Assembly: GCA_002099365.1 (NCBI GenBank)
Contig: MSED01000004.1
Location: 1,612,001 to 1,676,000 of the forward strand
Source of the DNA: Phialophora verrucosa
Taxonomy: Eukaryota; Ascomycota; Eurotiomycetes; Chaetothyriales; Herpotrichiellaceae
Length of the DNA: 64,000 nt
Reading direction: 5' to 3'
A model generated the notes under the pieces. That model made no database searches. It was given only the letters and a program-made list of their open reading frames with translations, and was not told the DNA's origin. Of this stretch, positions 11,270 through 22,332 are shown piece by piece (within the stretch, counting starts at the first letter, position 1; every line of letters begins with the position of its first letter). The translations under genes and the position numbers were made by a program.

Positions 11270-13003
11270 ATGTGCCTCTTCAATTTCTCTCCGTGCCGAG
11301 CGCACATGCCGCAAGGTCTTCTCACGGCCCTTACCGATCCATCCCCCGAACTCACCCACAACAGTCTAGTCCGCTGTAAATGGTACCAGGCTATGGCCGA
11401 GGCTTGGCACACCGATGGAGGCGTCAAGTTCCATTTCAATAAAGATATTTGTCCATACGTGGTGATCCGGCACGAGGACACCATCCTGGACGAGGATGTG
11501 GAGATGATGGCTCAGGCAGTGCTCCTCGATGGTCTCTCCCATGGCGATCGCGGCTGTCCGGAGTGCTGGGACATCGTCTCCTCGAGGCAGTGGATGGGGA
11601 GGATACCGACAGTGGACGAGAAAATGGAGTACCTGTACACATCGAGTACGAGTCAGGCACGAGGGGCTGGAGTAGACGACGTTGAAGTGGATGGCGGGTT
11701 TGCCGGGTTAAAAGGTAAGAATTCGAATGGGAACCGAGATCGTGCCCAGGCCGGCTGACTGACAGGTGAAGCAGAGGAGCCAGGCAAGTCAAGTGGCATA
11801 AAGAGGAGACGTGAAAACGAGAAAGACAGAGCAGCGGAGCAGGAGCATGATTTAGAAGACGACGAGATCGAGATCGTCAGTGAGAGAGTGTTGAAGAAAC
11901 CTAAGCGTGGAAGCACCGAGAGCAACAAGCGAAATCGAAGAGTCGCCGCAAGGTTCACCTCGTCAGTAACCGCAGAGTCTCCGGGTCCAAAGCCAAGTCT
12001 TGCAAACCGGACAGCCACAACACCGGTACCTGCTGTTGGTGAAGTTATCCCGCCGCGTCCGGACCAAATCAACCAATCCAAGTCGGAAACATATTCGATT
12101 TCTCCCGTGGGTGATGGCAGAAATTGGGACCCCAGCACCGACAAGCTATTCTCGAAGGTATTTCCTGAGTCCTCGGGCGGATGGAATCGATCGGCACCTG
12201 TCCAAGACCCCCTGCAGGCATCGAGGAGACAAATGGGACTCGAGCTCGAAGCGAATATGAATCCACGTTCAGCAGGAGCGTCCACAGTAGCGGACGACAT
12301 TGTGACTGGCACGCGAGGTTCCGCAGGAAGGGGAGGAGCAAAGAAACGGAGCGAATCGACAGGCCCTCTTGCTCCCAGTCCCACCAAGACCAGAATGAAT
12401 CCAGTGGTAGCTCGGCGCGCAGAATGCGTTTGTTGCGGCCACTCTCTGACGGTCGCACGCTCTAACACCACCGACTCAGATGACCGTCTGCTCTGCGCCG
12501 AGTGTTCCAAGAGACATGAGGAAGATGAGAAGAATATACGTCCACATAAGAAGACCCACGCGCATACCTCAACATCAGCTGCAGACCTCGTTGGTGAAGG
12601 AGCTGGAGCTGAATCCACCGACAGTGATCTAGGAAACGAGTACGAGAGCGAGTGTGATATGGATGGCGACGCTTTAGACGAGGCGTCTTCAAGCGACATG
12701 TCCGACCCGGACGCCCCGAGTACAAGCGCCTCGGACAGGTCTCCGGAAAGTTGCACCGGCACAAGTGCTGATGAGAGCGAACCTTCGCGAGAGGAAGTGA
12801 CGAAGCTGCGGAGAGAGAACGCACGTCTCCGCACTCAAGTGGCCGATCTGCTCGCTCGGGATGTCGACGCCTCACGCAGAGAGGCAAGGCTGTTGAGGAA
12901 GCTGAGCAGGTACGGCAGAGGTGAAGAGGACGAGCGTGGGTGTGAGTGTGAGTGCCGAGGTGACGCGAAAGTGAAGGACAGCGAGGAAGCAGAAACGAAA
13001 TAA
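11270..13003 (+). CDS. Uncharacterised Cys-motif and coiled-coil protein
   Basis: Exons 11270-11714 and 11766-13003 join across a 51-nt intron (GTAAGA donor, GACTGACAG branch/acceptor) to give 560 aa. The start MCLFNFSPCRAH is the first ATG of the conserved-looking part; the frame is open upstream but reads like a pyrimidine-rich leader. Residues about 30-110 look globular (CKWYQAMAEAWHTDGG, then HGDRGCPECWDI). A long disordered Ser/Lys/Pro middle follows, then a Cys pair module (AECVCCGHS with LLCAECSKRHEED about 25 residues later) resembling a small zinc ribbon. An acidic stretch leads to a C-terminal heptad helix (VTKLRRENARLRTQVADLL) typical of a coiled coil. A role in nuclear protein interaction would be a guess. 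No named family was recognised. Confidence 0.65.
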
Positions 13004-13395
13004 TAAAGGGGGATAGCGGTCGTGCCGCGTGGTGTCGTCGAGGTCTTGACCGTAGGGACGGTCAAAGGGGAAGCTCCAGTCTGCCGCGTGGGTGTTCTCT
13101 CAGAGGAATCATGGGGGCGCGCGGACAAGACATCCAAGTGACTTGAGTCAGATGGCCGATTTTGCACTTTGCACACTCGACCAAGTGGCCATGTATGATA
13201 CGATAGGCACATATTGGAGTTGGAAAGAAGGGAAAGGAAAGAATAACAATAATGCTTGTGACCCCTGCGACGCACTCGACAGGTTCGACGAAAAGTGATC
13301 ATCTCCCATATTATATTATGGCGGAGATCACAAGTACGATCGGATACTCTAGAAGATAGACAGGTGAACAGACTGAGTCTAACATACATACATAC

Positions 13396-13401
<6 letters not shown>

Positions 13402-13458
<57 letters not shown>
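13402..13458. repeat. (AG)n dinucleotide microsatellite
   Basis: A run of about 28 AG/GA dinucleotides, preceded by short CATA repeats. It lies in non-coding DNA about 0.4 kb after the gene ending at 13003. It is likely polymorphic in length between strains. Confidence 0.95.
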
Positions 13459-13461
<3 letters not shown>

Positions 13462-16400
13462 TAGCAGATTCGACAAAGTGCTATGTTATAGCAAGTTCGG
13501 AAAACTGCCATCTCCTCTCTGGGAGAGCATACCGGATACAACGAGTCGTACTGTAAGATGACTCCCCTACCTTTATGTACTGTAGCACTCGGGACGTCCT
13601 GATATACCGCATATAGCGCATTTGCCTAACTGCGATGTGTACTCCTAGGAAGGAAGTGCTGGTTACTTAGTTGATGCGAGGAAAATCACACGGCCAGCGA
13701 GACGAGAATGGGGAAGAGAATGAGAAGGCGCGCATATACGTCGCTCGCCTCGTCTTATACTATTATACAGGGCTTACTATTAGTTATTAGTCTAGCTTTC
13801 CACTTTCTATTCTAGATGTTGTGGCGCTGAAGTGTCTATAGCCCACTGAGCTTACCATTCCAGGAAGGAAAGCTAAGTTAAGGTTAAAGTGATGGAGAGC
13901 GTGAAGTGAGGCGAGGTGAGGTGAACTGTAGGTCACTGTCAAGCGAGCCATTCCAGCAGAGTTGTAATTGACGAGAGAACTCGATCTCCCGAGGCGGCCG
14001 GTATTGCATCTCAGCCATGGCGGCCTCGCGTCCGCTTTGTCTGATAAGACATCCCTGAAGGTCGGTCAGTCCAACGTCATGACGAGCAGAGGTAGAGGTG
14101 AAGGACTCTGGTCAGACACGCAAGATTTTGAGATCATCAAGAGCAAGGACGGCGAGTCCAAACTGTGCCATGCTTTCTGCAGATCGTCTTGCATCATTCC
14201 TGTCCCGGCTCATCAACTCATTCTCACACATTCGGCCTGTGAACCGTGGCTTGGCAGTTTTAAGTCTTGCAAGCGAAATCATGTTAGATGCGGACCAGGT
14301 CGTCGCAGCGTATCTGTCGTAAAGAATGAGTGATCCAGCCGCTCGGGGTTAACAAATCATGACATCCCGGAGTCCATTGATCCTCCTTTCGGGCGGACTG
14401 AGGAGTACGCTGATATCTGTAAGCGATGGAGAAAGATCAACAGCATGGGGTGGTTCGACCAGGTCCGAGCGTTCTTCATAGTCAGGCTGCCCATCTTCTG
14501 TGGAGTCACAGATGAACAGTTCGGGGAGGGCCAGGCAGACCAGGTTCGAGATGTCGTTCCGTGCGTGTAGAACAAATGCTCTGATAATAGGTGCAGCGTG
14601 GAATCCCCTATCCCTCTCGCTTCTCATTCCATGGCTGATCCGGGATGTAATCGGTGAGCACCGACATCCACAATGCCTAGCAGTTGGGGCGTAGTATCGA
14701 TAACGTGGTGACTGAGCCATCCGGGAGCAACCAGATCGACTTGATAGATGAACGAGTGTTTTTGGCTCTCTCGGCCGGACTGAATTCCCTAGAGAGGCCC
14801 GTTTGATCCTGCGATTGCTGCCGTGAGCAAGCACTGCTGCTCCGCAACCCACGTGGCCGATCAAGGCTCTGATCGTGTAGGCTGTGCTATCAGACAAAAC
14901 AGGCCAAGAAGATCGCACGCATGTAGTCGCTTTTCTGGAGAGGATAAGTCCTATGCACTGCTGTTGGAATGCCTAGATCGCGGTGAGAATATAGTGAGAC
15001 AACTGTGATCCATCTTGGAGCGGGAACAGGTTCCAGAAGGAGCGGTTGAGTAAAAGTACGTAGCACACGCGGCTGCCTCTGCTAATACAGGTGAGAATTT
15101 TAGATAATCGGAGGATGAGCAAACACGCCGTTCATGAAAGATGTCGTTGCGGTTAGTGAGGGCCACTAGCGTTTGGGGGTTGGATGTATGTAGAAGGCGC
15201 TTGAGGTCGGATGCCGACACTCCGTTGTCCGGTGGCTGTACATAAAAAGTAGTATGGAGGACGTAGTACAGTCGCAATAATAGGATGACTTCGACCCCTT
15301 TAGCCCATGCTTGAGAGGTGTCTAGCCTATAGAGCTGTCAGCACGGCGGTTGGGAGCTTCATTGAATTGCTTCTGTCCGTCAAGAGCAGAGAACGTGGGC
15401 ATTTCAGAGACCACGCTGTTGCGGCCAGGGAGAAAACCTCAAAATCCTATTGGCAGTGTTGATGATGGATCGCCGCAAGCACGTGAAAATCCACCAGACA
15501 ACGGCAATACTGATTGTCTGAATGTCCGCATCCTGCTTCAGAATCCTGCAGCGATAGCGCATCGGTGCTTCTGGTCCATGGGCTGTATAGCGTTCGCACT
15601 TCGCGCGAGCCTCAGCCCCCGGAGCCATATCCTGAGAATTCATGAGCCTTCGGCTCCAAGCAAGTCGTCCGCACACAGTTGGGCAGTTCCCCTGCACCAG
15701 GTGCAACTTCGCTGTGTGGCAAGCCGTCGTTGATTGATCAACTACTTCGCGATACGGATAAGGAGCCGCGTAATTCATGTCGCCGCGGAGTGCTCATTGT
15801 AGAAGGTGGCACTTCACGAGCGAGCGTGGGCCAATGGAATCGCTGATACTCTGCATCCGCATCCTGCGAATGCAATAGGCCTTTGCAACTCCATTGATGC
15901 GAAGCTATGCATGCTGTAAGCACTCAGATCAAACAACAGCGTGTGAGGGGAGACTGTGGTTCTGCGGCTTTGCATTTGGGGCTGCGTGTTGTTTTGGGGA
16001 CCCCCGGAATGAGGAAGTTTGCTATGTCAGAGTTGTCTCTGCCGGCTGCCGAAATTCAGATCGAGTCAAACGTAGTTTGGTCTATGGATAAACCTGTCCA
16101 AGACTGAGCAAGTGGAATGCGAAGTGAGATAGGTTTGAAAACGTCAACTTGGATGCAACGGGGCGAGAAGCCATGCGGGCTGCAGTAGTTGGAACTATTC
16201 GGGCAGGCTCTCGCCGCAGGGTTGCATACGCTCTTCTGCAAACAGGGTGACTGCAAAAACGTGTGTTATCACAGGGAGGTTAGTCGCTAGCTGGCGACCT
16301 ACAGAGCCATGGATGATATTCGACGCAAGAGGAAGCTGATGTCAGTGGCTCTGCGTCTGCACAACCGACAATGAATCGGAGGTCAGGTGGTCGATCAGTC

Positions 16401-16800
16401 ATGTCCAGTGAGCAGCACAACCGGTCTCGTTGATCTGAACTTCGAGCTCTCGCAAACTCAAGTACCGAGTCAGCACAGCAAGCGGCACCCATGCAACGGG
16501 GCCAAATATTGTTTATGATGTCGTGAGATGAGTCTTCTGTGCGACACGACTGGTGGTTTCGAACGTAGCGACAAACAGTACGTCATTCAAGGCCTGACTC
16601 TTGGCTAGCATGTCGGCCGACAAACAAGTCCATCTTACTCGTACAGTAGTTCCTGGTGATCAGGGAAGCCTCCGAAGGCAGTCGATCGGCAGACTCTGCG
16701 AAGAGTATCCTTCGCTCAGGCACTGGAACGTTCGCTCCTGAACAGGCTAGAAGCGACAGAGGAAGTCGTGGAGGGACAGGGAAAATCATGTGCCCTTTCT

Positions 16801-16826
16801 GCGAGGTACGAGTACTCGTACCTCGC
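16801..16826. repeat. 26-bp perfect palindrome
   Basis: The 13-base arm GCGAGGTACGAGT is followed without spacer by its exact reverse complement. It could extrude as a hairpin or bind a dimeric protein. It may also be a relic of a palindromic miniature element; no flanking terminal repeats or target duplications were noticed. Confidence 0.9.
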
Positions 16827-19800
16827 GGCTCGGGTAGCAGGCGTTGTGTCACAGGCGAGTCCTGCCTATCGATAAGCACCCGTCGCCCCACCAAACGAGC
16901 CCAATTCCGGATGCAACTCTTGTTACAGGTCGTCTCTCCTGCAGATGCACTGTGGTAACTGGTTTGTGAGGGAAGGGTGAAAGTAGCTTCCCTCACCACG
17001 AGCTCATAACGATAATGGTGTGTACAGAGTACCGTGTACGATTCCCCATTTGCCAGTTCTGTATATCCGGGATTAGCGCTTCGGACGCTCGGCGCTTTAG
17101 TACTGTCTACCAGTAGATACGCTGTTTGCTTGCGTGGCGCGTCTCGGGCAATACTTTGTTATTGAGATCGACGCCAACAGCCGGTATGAGAGCCAATTGA
17201 AAATTCACCTACGGGTTTCGACTACCGGCATTGGTACCACGCTGCGACTTTGGCTTATGCAAGTACGACTAAGTAGTTCAAAAATTACTTCTCTCGATAG
17301 TGGTATTGAATATGTTGACAGCGTACTCTATGTGTGGACTGAATCGTATGCACCAACGCGAGGATTGACTACCTCGGAGCAGAATACGAGGTCGCGCTTT
17401 TTCATCGGAGTGTGTTGACGAAAACCTACTTGTTCGGAACGGACACTGACCCATGTCCACCTCGAAAGTCACCGTCCCATTCTGGCAGCATGGCCATACG
17501 TGTAAATCATTGGGTCGTCGAAAGAGATTCCACTTGCCAGCTGCAGAACGTGTGGATACTGAGAGACCGGGATAAATGATCCTACCTAGGACTGAGTTCG
17601 CCATTGAGCCATCAAAGACCGGTGCGGATAGGGATCGAGAAATGGTAATGATCCTCATATCTTCATCGAACCAGGAGATCTCGTGTACATTAACGCGACG
17701 AAGCACGACAGGCATTACCCTCGACGTCAGTCAAGATTCGCAGACTGCAGTTTAACCGGTTCAGGGATGAACTCCGCTGGGCGAATAATGCAAATGGTCT
17801 CACTTCCATCCCTACGAGTAGCTGGAGCGGGCAAAGACAGTGGCAGGACATCGCCTATCACTGTCCACTGTAGTACTTCCGGCGCAAGTCGATGTCGGCG
17901 TGTCTCTGTTGAACTTCCGGACGTGTCGACGAAGCATAGGACGGACGCAGAACATGAAAGGGGCTGTTCGGTGGAACAGATATCTGTCTCGCCGACGTGG
18001 CGCGTCAATCATAAATCCAAAGCTGGCTCACCACTTTCAATGTACCCAAGCCATCTAATTTTCATTGCTGCAAACAGTTCGGAACACAGTATCTCGCACG
18101 AAGCTGCATCTCACTCTTGCAAGGGCAAGGGCATTAATGGAGATTTATCGAAACCTTCCAATTTGCGCCGAGATGGGCCTGTGCCACCAAGCACTCCACC
18201 TGGCTTCAAGCTTGCATCCTGGCTAGCCGAGATTATCGTTGGTGTCGGCAAGCAGGCTTCCCCAGAATTTCTGGACGCCACCCCTCCAATCAGTGGCGGC
18301 ACTAAGTCGCCTTGAGTTCGCTTGGCTCTGTTTCGCCACGGCGTCTTTTCACCGTCTCGCCGACGCCAATCTGTCCACGTACGTGTCGACGGCTGCTACT
18401 CGTAGAAGGTGTCCAAGAGCTCGCTCCATAGGAGTAGACCCTACTCGGTCTAAGTTATATGCGGGGAATGTCCCTTTGAGGGAGCGTAACGAACGACTTG
18501 TGACCCGAGTCGCGGGCCCGGTTAAGCAGTCGTCATGGCAGCAAGACCCGAGGCAGAAGTCTACGCAACATGAGGTATTTTGCATAATCGCGTGACCGGC
18601 GGCGGTAGTATGACCAAAAATTTGGCCATTCTCGTCGAAGGTCGAGATGCAGACTACGGACTTACTCTTCTGTTACGGAGGTCGCATTGAGATACATCCG
18701 CATCTGTACTGTCGGCAATGAGGGTGGTGGCACTGTCATGTGTGGTCTGGCATGATCCTTTCCATCATTTGCCGGAAGCGTTTGCGGAGGATTGGCCGGG
18801 CGCAGCTACTGAGCTGATTGAGAGCCAGTCATCTGAGCATGCCTCCCGCCACAGATACGCGGAGATAAAAGATGGAAGGGTGTGAAATGTTGGACTCATC
18901 GAGGGCCCTCAGCCATCTTTGTTTCGTAAGTGACGCGAAACGGGCCCCTCCCAGTATTAGGATTCAAGGACTCCGTACCGAGTACTCCGTACCAAGAGAG
19001 AAAGCCACAGGACACTCGTCACGAAACTGGTGGCAACTGCTGCCAATACAAACAACGGCATCATCAAGGAGGTTGGTAGGCATCTAAATGTTCTTTGTCG
19101 TCGAATCCCATGACGAAGATGAGTTGGCTGGCGTGGTGCCAACCTGGAAGACTGCAAATCTTGCAGTCGGCAAGTCGGTGGACGGGGACAAAGCCTCCGA
19201 CTCGCCGACGCTAAGACCTCAACCCTTAGCACCTGGCTAATTAGGCAGCGGCCAATCACAGCAGGCACACACACCATTGCATCAGTACTTGGCCGTCAAT
19301 TAGTTCTCCAGGCATGTATAGAGGTGCTGGACAAGTGCACATCGCGACCGTACCTTGCTTCAAGCGTGTTGAAGGAGCTGACGATCAGAATAACTAACTC
19401 CCTGCTGGTTTCACTTCTCTGAACCCCAAAGAGTCATTCTAAGGGCTGGGTCTGCTTTCGGCTCGTCACCAACAACGCTGATGGGCGTAAAGGATCAGTA
19501 CACAGTATGTCCGTGTCCGTAGTGTGTCTGGGGTGTCGAACTCTACCGCAGTAGCCACGCGTGCTTGGGCGCAGTAGTCTCTGGCGGCCACTGCAGTTCG
19601 TACTGAGTACTCCGTATGTCGCAGTGGCCGTTGCAAGCCTGTCCTCCGTACCGATAGCTTCCCCAGACGCACAAAATGATGAAGCCTAATTAGCCAACCA
19701 TGGCGTTCTCCCGCTAATCTCATTTGACGTGCTAGGATCAGTGTCTTTCAATGCCCATCCCTGCAGCCTCGATAGTTGACCTTGTGGCAATAATTGGTCT

Positions 19801-20669
19801 CATGTATAGAGCACGCGAGACAACCAAGCCGATGCATACAAGCACACGCGACGTAAAAACTGTTCCTGGATTGCGAGACCGTGACTCGGGAGTACGCGCA
19901 TTCCCTGCTGATCGAATTGCCGATCCCGTTCAAAACTTTGCAGGCCACGAGGTGATCCAAGCGCCGCGCCTCCACCAAACGCCCGTCATTTGAACGAGGA
20001 TGGACATGGAGAGCATAACGCCGGGTGACGGCAGCGACGCCAGGCTTAGGTGTTCAGAGCTCACACAATCGATTGGCGTGCTGGAAGCGACGAGTCATCA
20101 AGCAGGACATCATCAAGCGAACGGTGCTGAGTTCGCTCACCGAATCGGTGGGAGCGAAAGACGCAGCAGCGGCTGACTGGGCTGAAAACCCTCTCCTCAC
20201 AACCTGCGGCGTGGGAGCGCCGTGACTCGGCGGATGCCTTTCTCTGGCGCTTGGGCATGAGCGACAGCCTAGACCGCAAGGGCGTTAGCTGGGCCTGCGG
20301 CATGGGCGTCCGCCCTCAATGCATCAACAAGGGGGCTTTTCGTTTTGGGCCGCAAAGCCTGGGCTTGGGGCAGGGGGCAGGGTAGAAGCGACAGCTGACC
20401 AGGATTCCGAAGCACAGCGGTGGAGCACGGCGGTTGTGGGTTCCGCTCCAGGTGGGTAAGGAGGACAGGGCCCTTGGCTGGCTGCGTCAAGTGCAGCAAA
20501 GAATGCTCGAGAGTGGTCGGCGTCGCCACACGCTCCGAGCGTGACCCAGGACCCAGTTCTCGCATCTACGCAAGTCCCATGGGCCGCGCAAACAAGTGTG
20601 GCGACCCTCGATCCTGCCCATCAAACCCCATCTGGGCTGATGTGTCGGCAAACTCCCCCGTTTCAGGAT

Positions 20670-21006
20670 CGAGGCGTGTATATACTCTATCCGACGCCCA
20701 CCACCCTCCACACCACACACTCCCCTTATACCCATCTCACTGCTAATCCGATCAGTCGTCTTTCCTTGCTGGAAAGATTCACGGTTGCATTGCATCAACG
20801 ATTACAGAAACCTCTTGTGCGGTGCTGATAAACCTTACTACCCTCCTTACCACCACCTCGCCAACCTTACACACAGCCGCTGACTGTATTCAAATCAACT
20901 GAGCGAATTTCCCTGGACTATCCGGATCCAGAAATACCAGACTGCCAATCCGGTCTTTATTAAGCCGCCTCTCTCTCTTTGTTCGACGTCCTTTCTCTCT
21001 GTCACA
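20670..21006 (+). promoter_or_regulatory. Aldo-keto reductase core promoter and leader
   Basis: A TATA-like GTATATACT lies about 330 bp before the ATG. A CT-rich tract (20968-21000) directly precedes the start codon, the common architecture of well-expressed filamentous-fungal genes. The assignment rests on position and composition only. Confidence 0.4.
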
Positions 21007-22332
21007 ATGACAGACTACCACTACCCCCAGTCGCCCACCATGTCACAAGACAGACATATGGGCTCCCTGGCCGCCGCCCTCAGAATGAAGTTGGAGGATC
21101 TACCACAACTCAACATGGCCAACCTCAGCACACACCAGCATAAACGCCAATCACTCGACGTGCCGAACTCGGCATCATCATCACACTCTGCATATTCCTT
21201 CAGCTCAAGAGCATCAGAGGACACCGACGTTACAGACCTCACCGTTACGCCCACCGCCCGGTCACGGTCCAGCACATTCGCCAGCACATTCGACAACTCA
21301 GAAGAACTAACGTCACCTATGCAGCCGTCGGTGCCTTGCAAGCCACCTTTAAAGGTTGTCCTGGGTACCGCGTCAGTCGGCTCACACCTCTCCCCGCTCG
21401 CAAAGATCACCACGGTGGAAGATGCCTCGAAGTTTGTAAATCTGTTTCGGTCAAGGGGATACGCAGACATCGACACCGCTCGAGCGTACCCGGTCGGGCG
21501 AGGTGGCACTTGTGAGAAGCTACTGGGTGAGGATGAACTGAGGTTGTCAAAGTGGGCGAACGTCTCGACCAAAGTTTCAAGTTTCATGCCTGGATCACAT
21601 CGGGCGAAGAACATCGCCATGAGCATCGACCGGTCACTGGACGCGCTGAATACAGACACAGTCGACGTCATGTACCTCCACGCCCCAGACCGGGCCACCC
21701 CATTCAAGGAGACTTGTGAGGCCATGAACAAGGCATATCTGGAAGGCAAGTTCGAACGGTTCGGCCTCTCCAACTACTCGGTCGAGGAGGTCGAGGAGAT
21801 CGTCCGGATTTGCGAAGAAAACGGCTGGGTCAAGCCGTCGGTCTACCAAGGACAGTACAACCCCATCTGCCGAGGCGGCGAGGAGAGGCTGTTTGAAGTC
21901 CTTCGGGAACACAACATCGCCTTTTACGCCTACAGCCCCTCGGCCTGTGGCTTCTTCTCGAACAAGGTCTCGCGAGCATCGACCAAAGACAAGAACAGCC
22001 GGTGGAATATCGCGTCACCCCTTGGAGCCAAGTACGCCGGCGACTACTTCCACGACCCCCTCTTCGCCGCTGCAGAGGTTGTCCGGCAACAAGCCCGCAA
22101 ATACGGCATCTCCGGTCACGCCGCCGCTCTACGGTGGACGACCTGGCATTCTCAGCTGGGCGCCGAATACGGCGATGCCGTCATCATCGGTGCCTCTAAG
22201 CTGTCACAACTGAAAGAAAACATGGACATTCTGGAACAAGGGCCCCTTCCCGAGCCCCTTGTGGAGACCCTGAACGGGGTCTGGGAAGATGTCCGCGCCC
22301 TTGAAAAGGGCCCACGCTTTTCCTTTGTCTAA
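21007..22332 (+). CDS. Aldo-keto reductase with N-terminal extension (AKR7-like)
   Basis: Single-exon gene of 441 aa. Residues about 114-430 form an aldo-keto reductase barrel closest in wording to the aflatoxin-aldehyde reductase (AKR7) group: VVLGTASVGSH, DIDTARAY, YLHAPD, GLSNYSVEEVEEI, YQGQYNPICR, and a closing VIIGASKLSQLKENM. The catalytic tetrad is intact (Asp156, Tyr161, Lys189, His225). The enzyme should reduce aldehydes or ketones with NADPH in the cytosol. The family is usually about 330 aa. Here about 110 extra N-terminal residues are Ser/Thr-rich and low-complexity (SASSSHSAYSFSSRASEDT), without a signal peptide or transit peptide. Internal Met codons exist, but none sits just before the barrel, so the extension is probably translated. 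No cluster partners lie nearby. Confidence 0.9.
   Translation: MTDYHYPQSPTMSQDRHMGSLAAALRMKLEDLPQLNMANLSTHQHKRQSLDVPNSASSSHSAYSFSSRASEDTDVTDLTVTPTARSRSSTFASTFDNSEELTSPMQPSVPCKPPLKVVLGTASVGSHLSPLAKITTVEDASKFVNLFRSRGYADIDTARAYPVGRGGTCEKLLGEDELRLSKWANVSTKVSSFMPGSHRAKNIAMSIDRSLDALNTDTVDVMYLHAPDRATPFKETCEAMNKAYLEGKFERFGLSNYSVEEVEEIVRICEENGWVKPSVYQGQYNPICRGGEERLFEVLREHNIAFYAYSPSACGFFSNKVSRASTKDKNSRWNIASPLGAKYAGDYFHDPLFAAAEVVRQQARKYGISGHAAALRWTTWHSQLGAEYGDAVIIGASKLSQLKENMDILEQGPLPEPLVETLNGVWEDVRALEKGPRFSFV

Larger units (their letters stand above)
13004..21006. other. Gene-poor 8-kb stretch
   Basis: No open frame here shows a recognisable domain or a credible splice chain. It contains an (AG)n tract (13402-13458), a 26-bp palindrome (16801-16826) and three copies of GAGTACTC (16.8, 19.0 and 19.6 kb). 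On the minus strand, frames at 17278-17715 and 17727-18008 have a protein-like composition and could be decayed exons of one gene, but I cannot name it. The last 350 bp belong to the aldo-keto reductase promoter and leader. Confidence 0.5.

Noticed and set aside
17278..18315. Opposed frames, minus 17278-17715 and 17727-18008, plus 17683-18315
   Set aside because: The minus frames look mildly protein-like, but no motif, start or splice chain supports a gene; kept only as a possible decayed gene.
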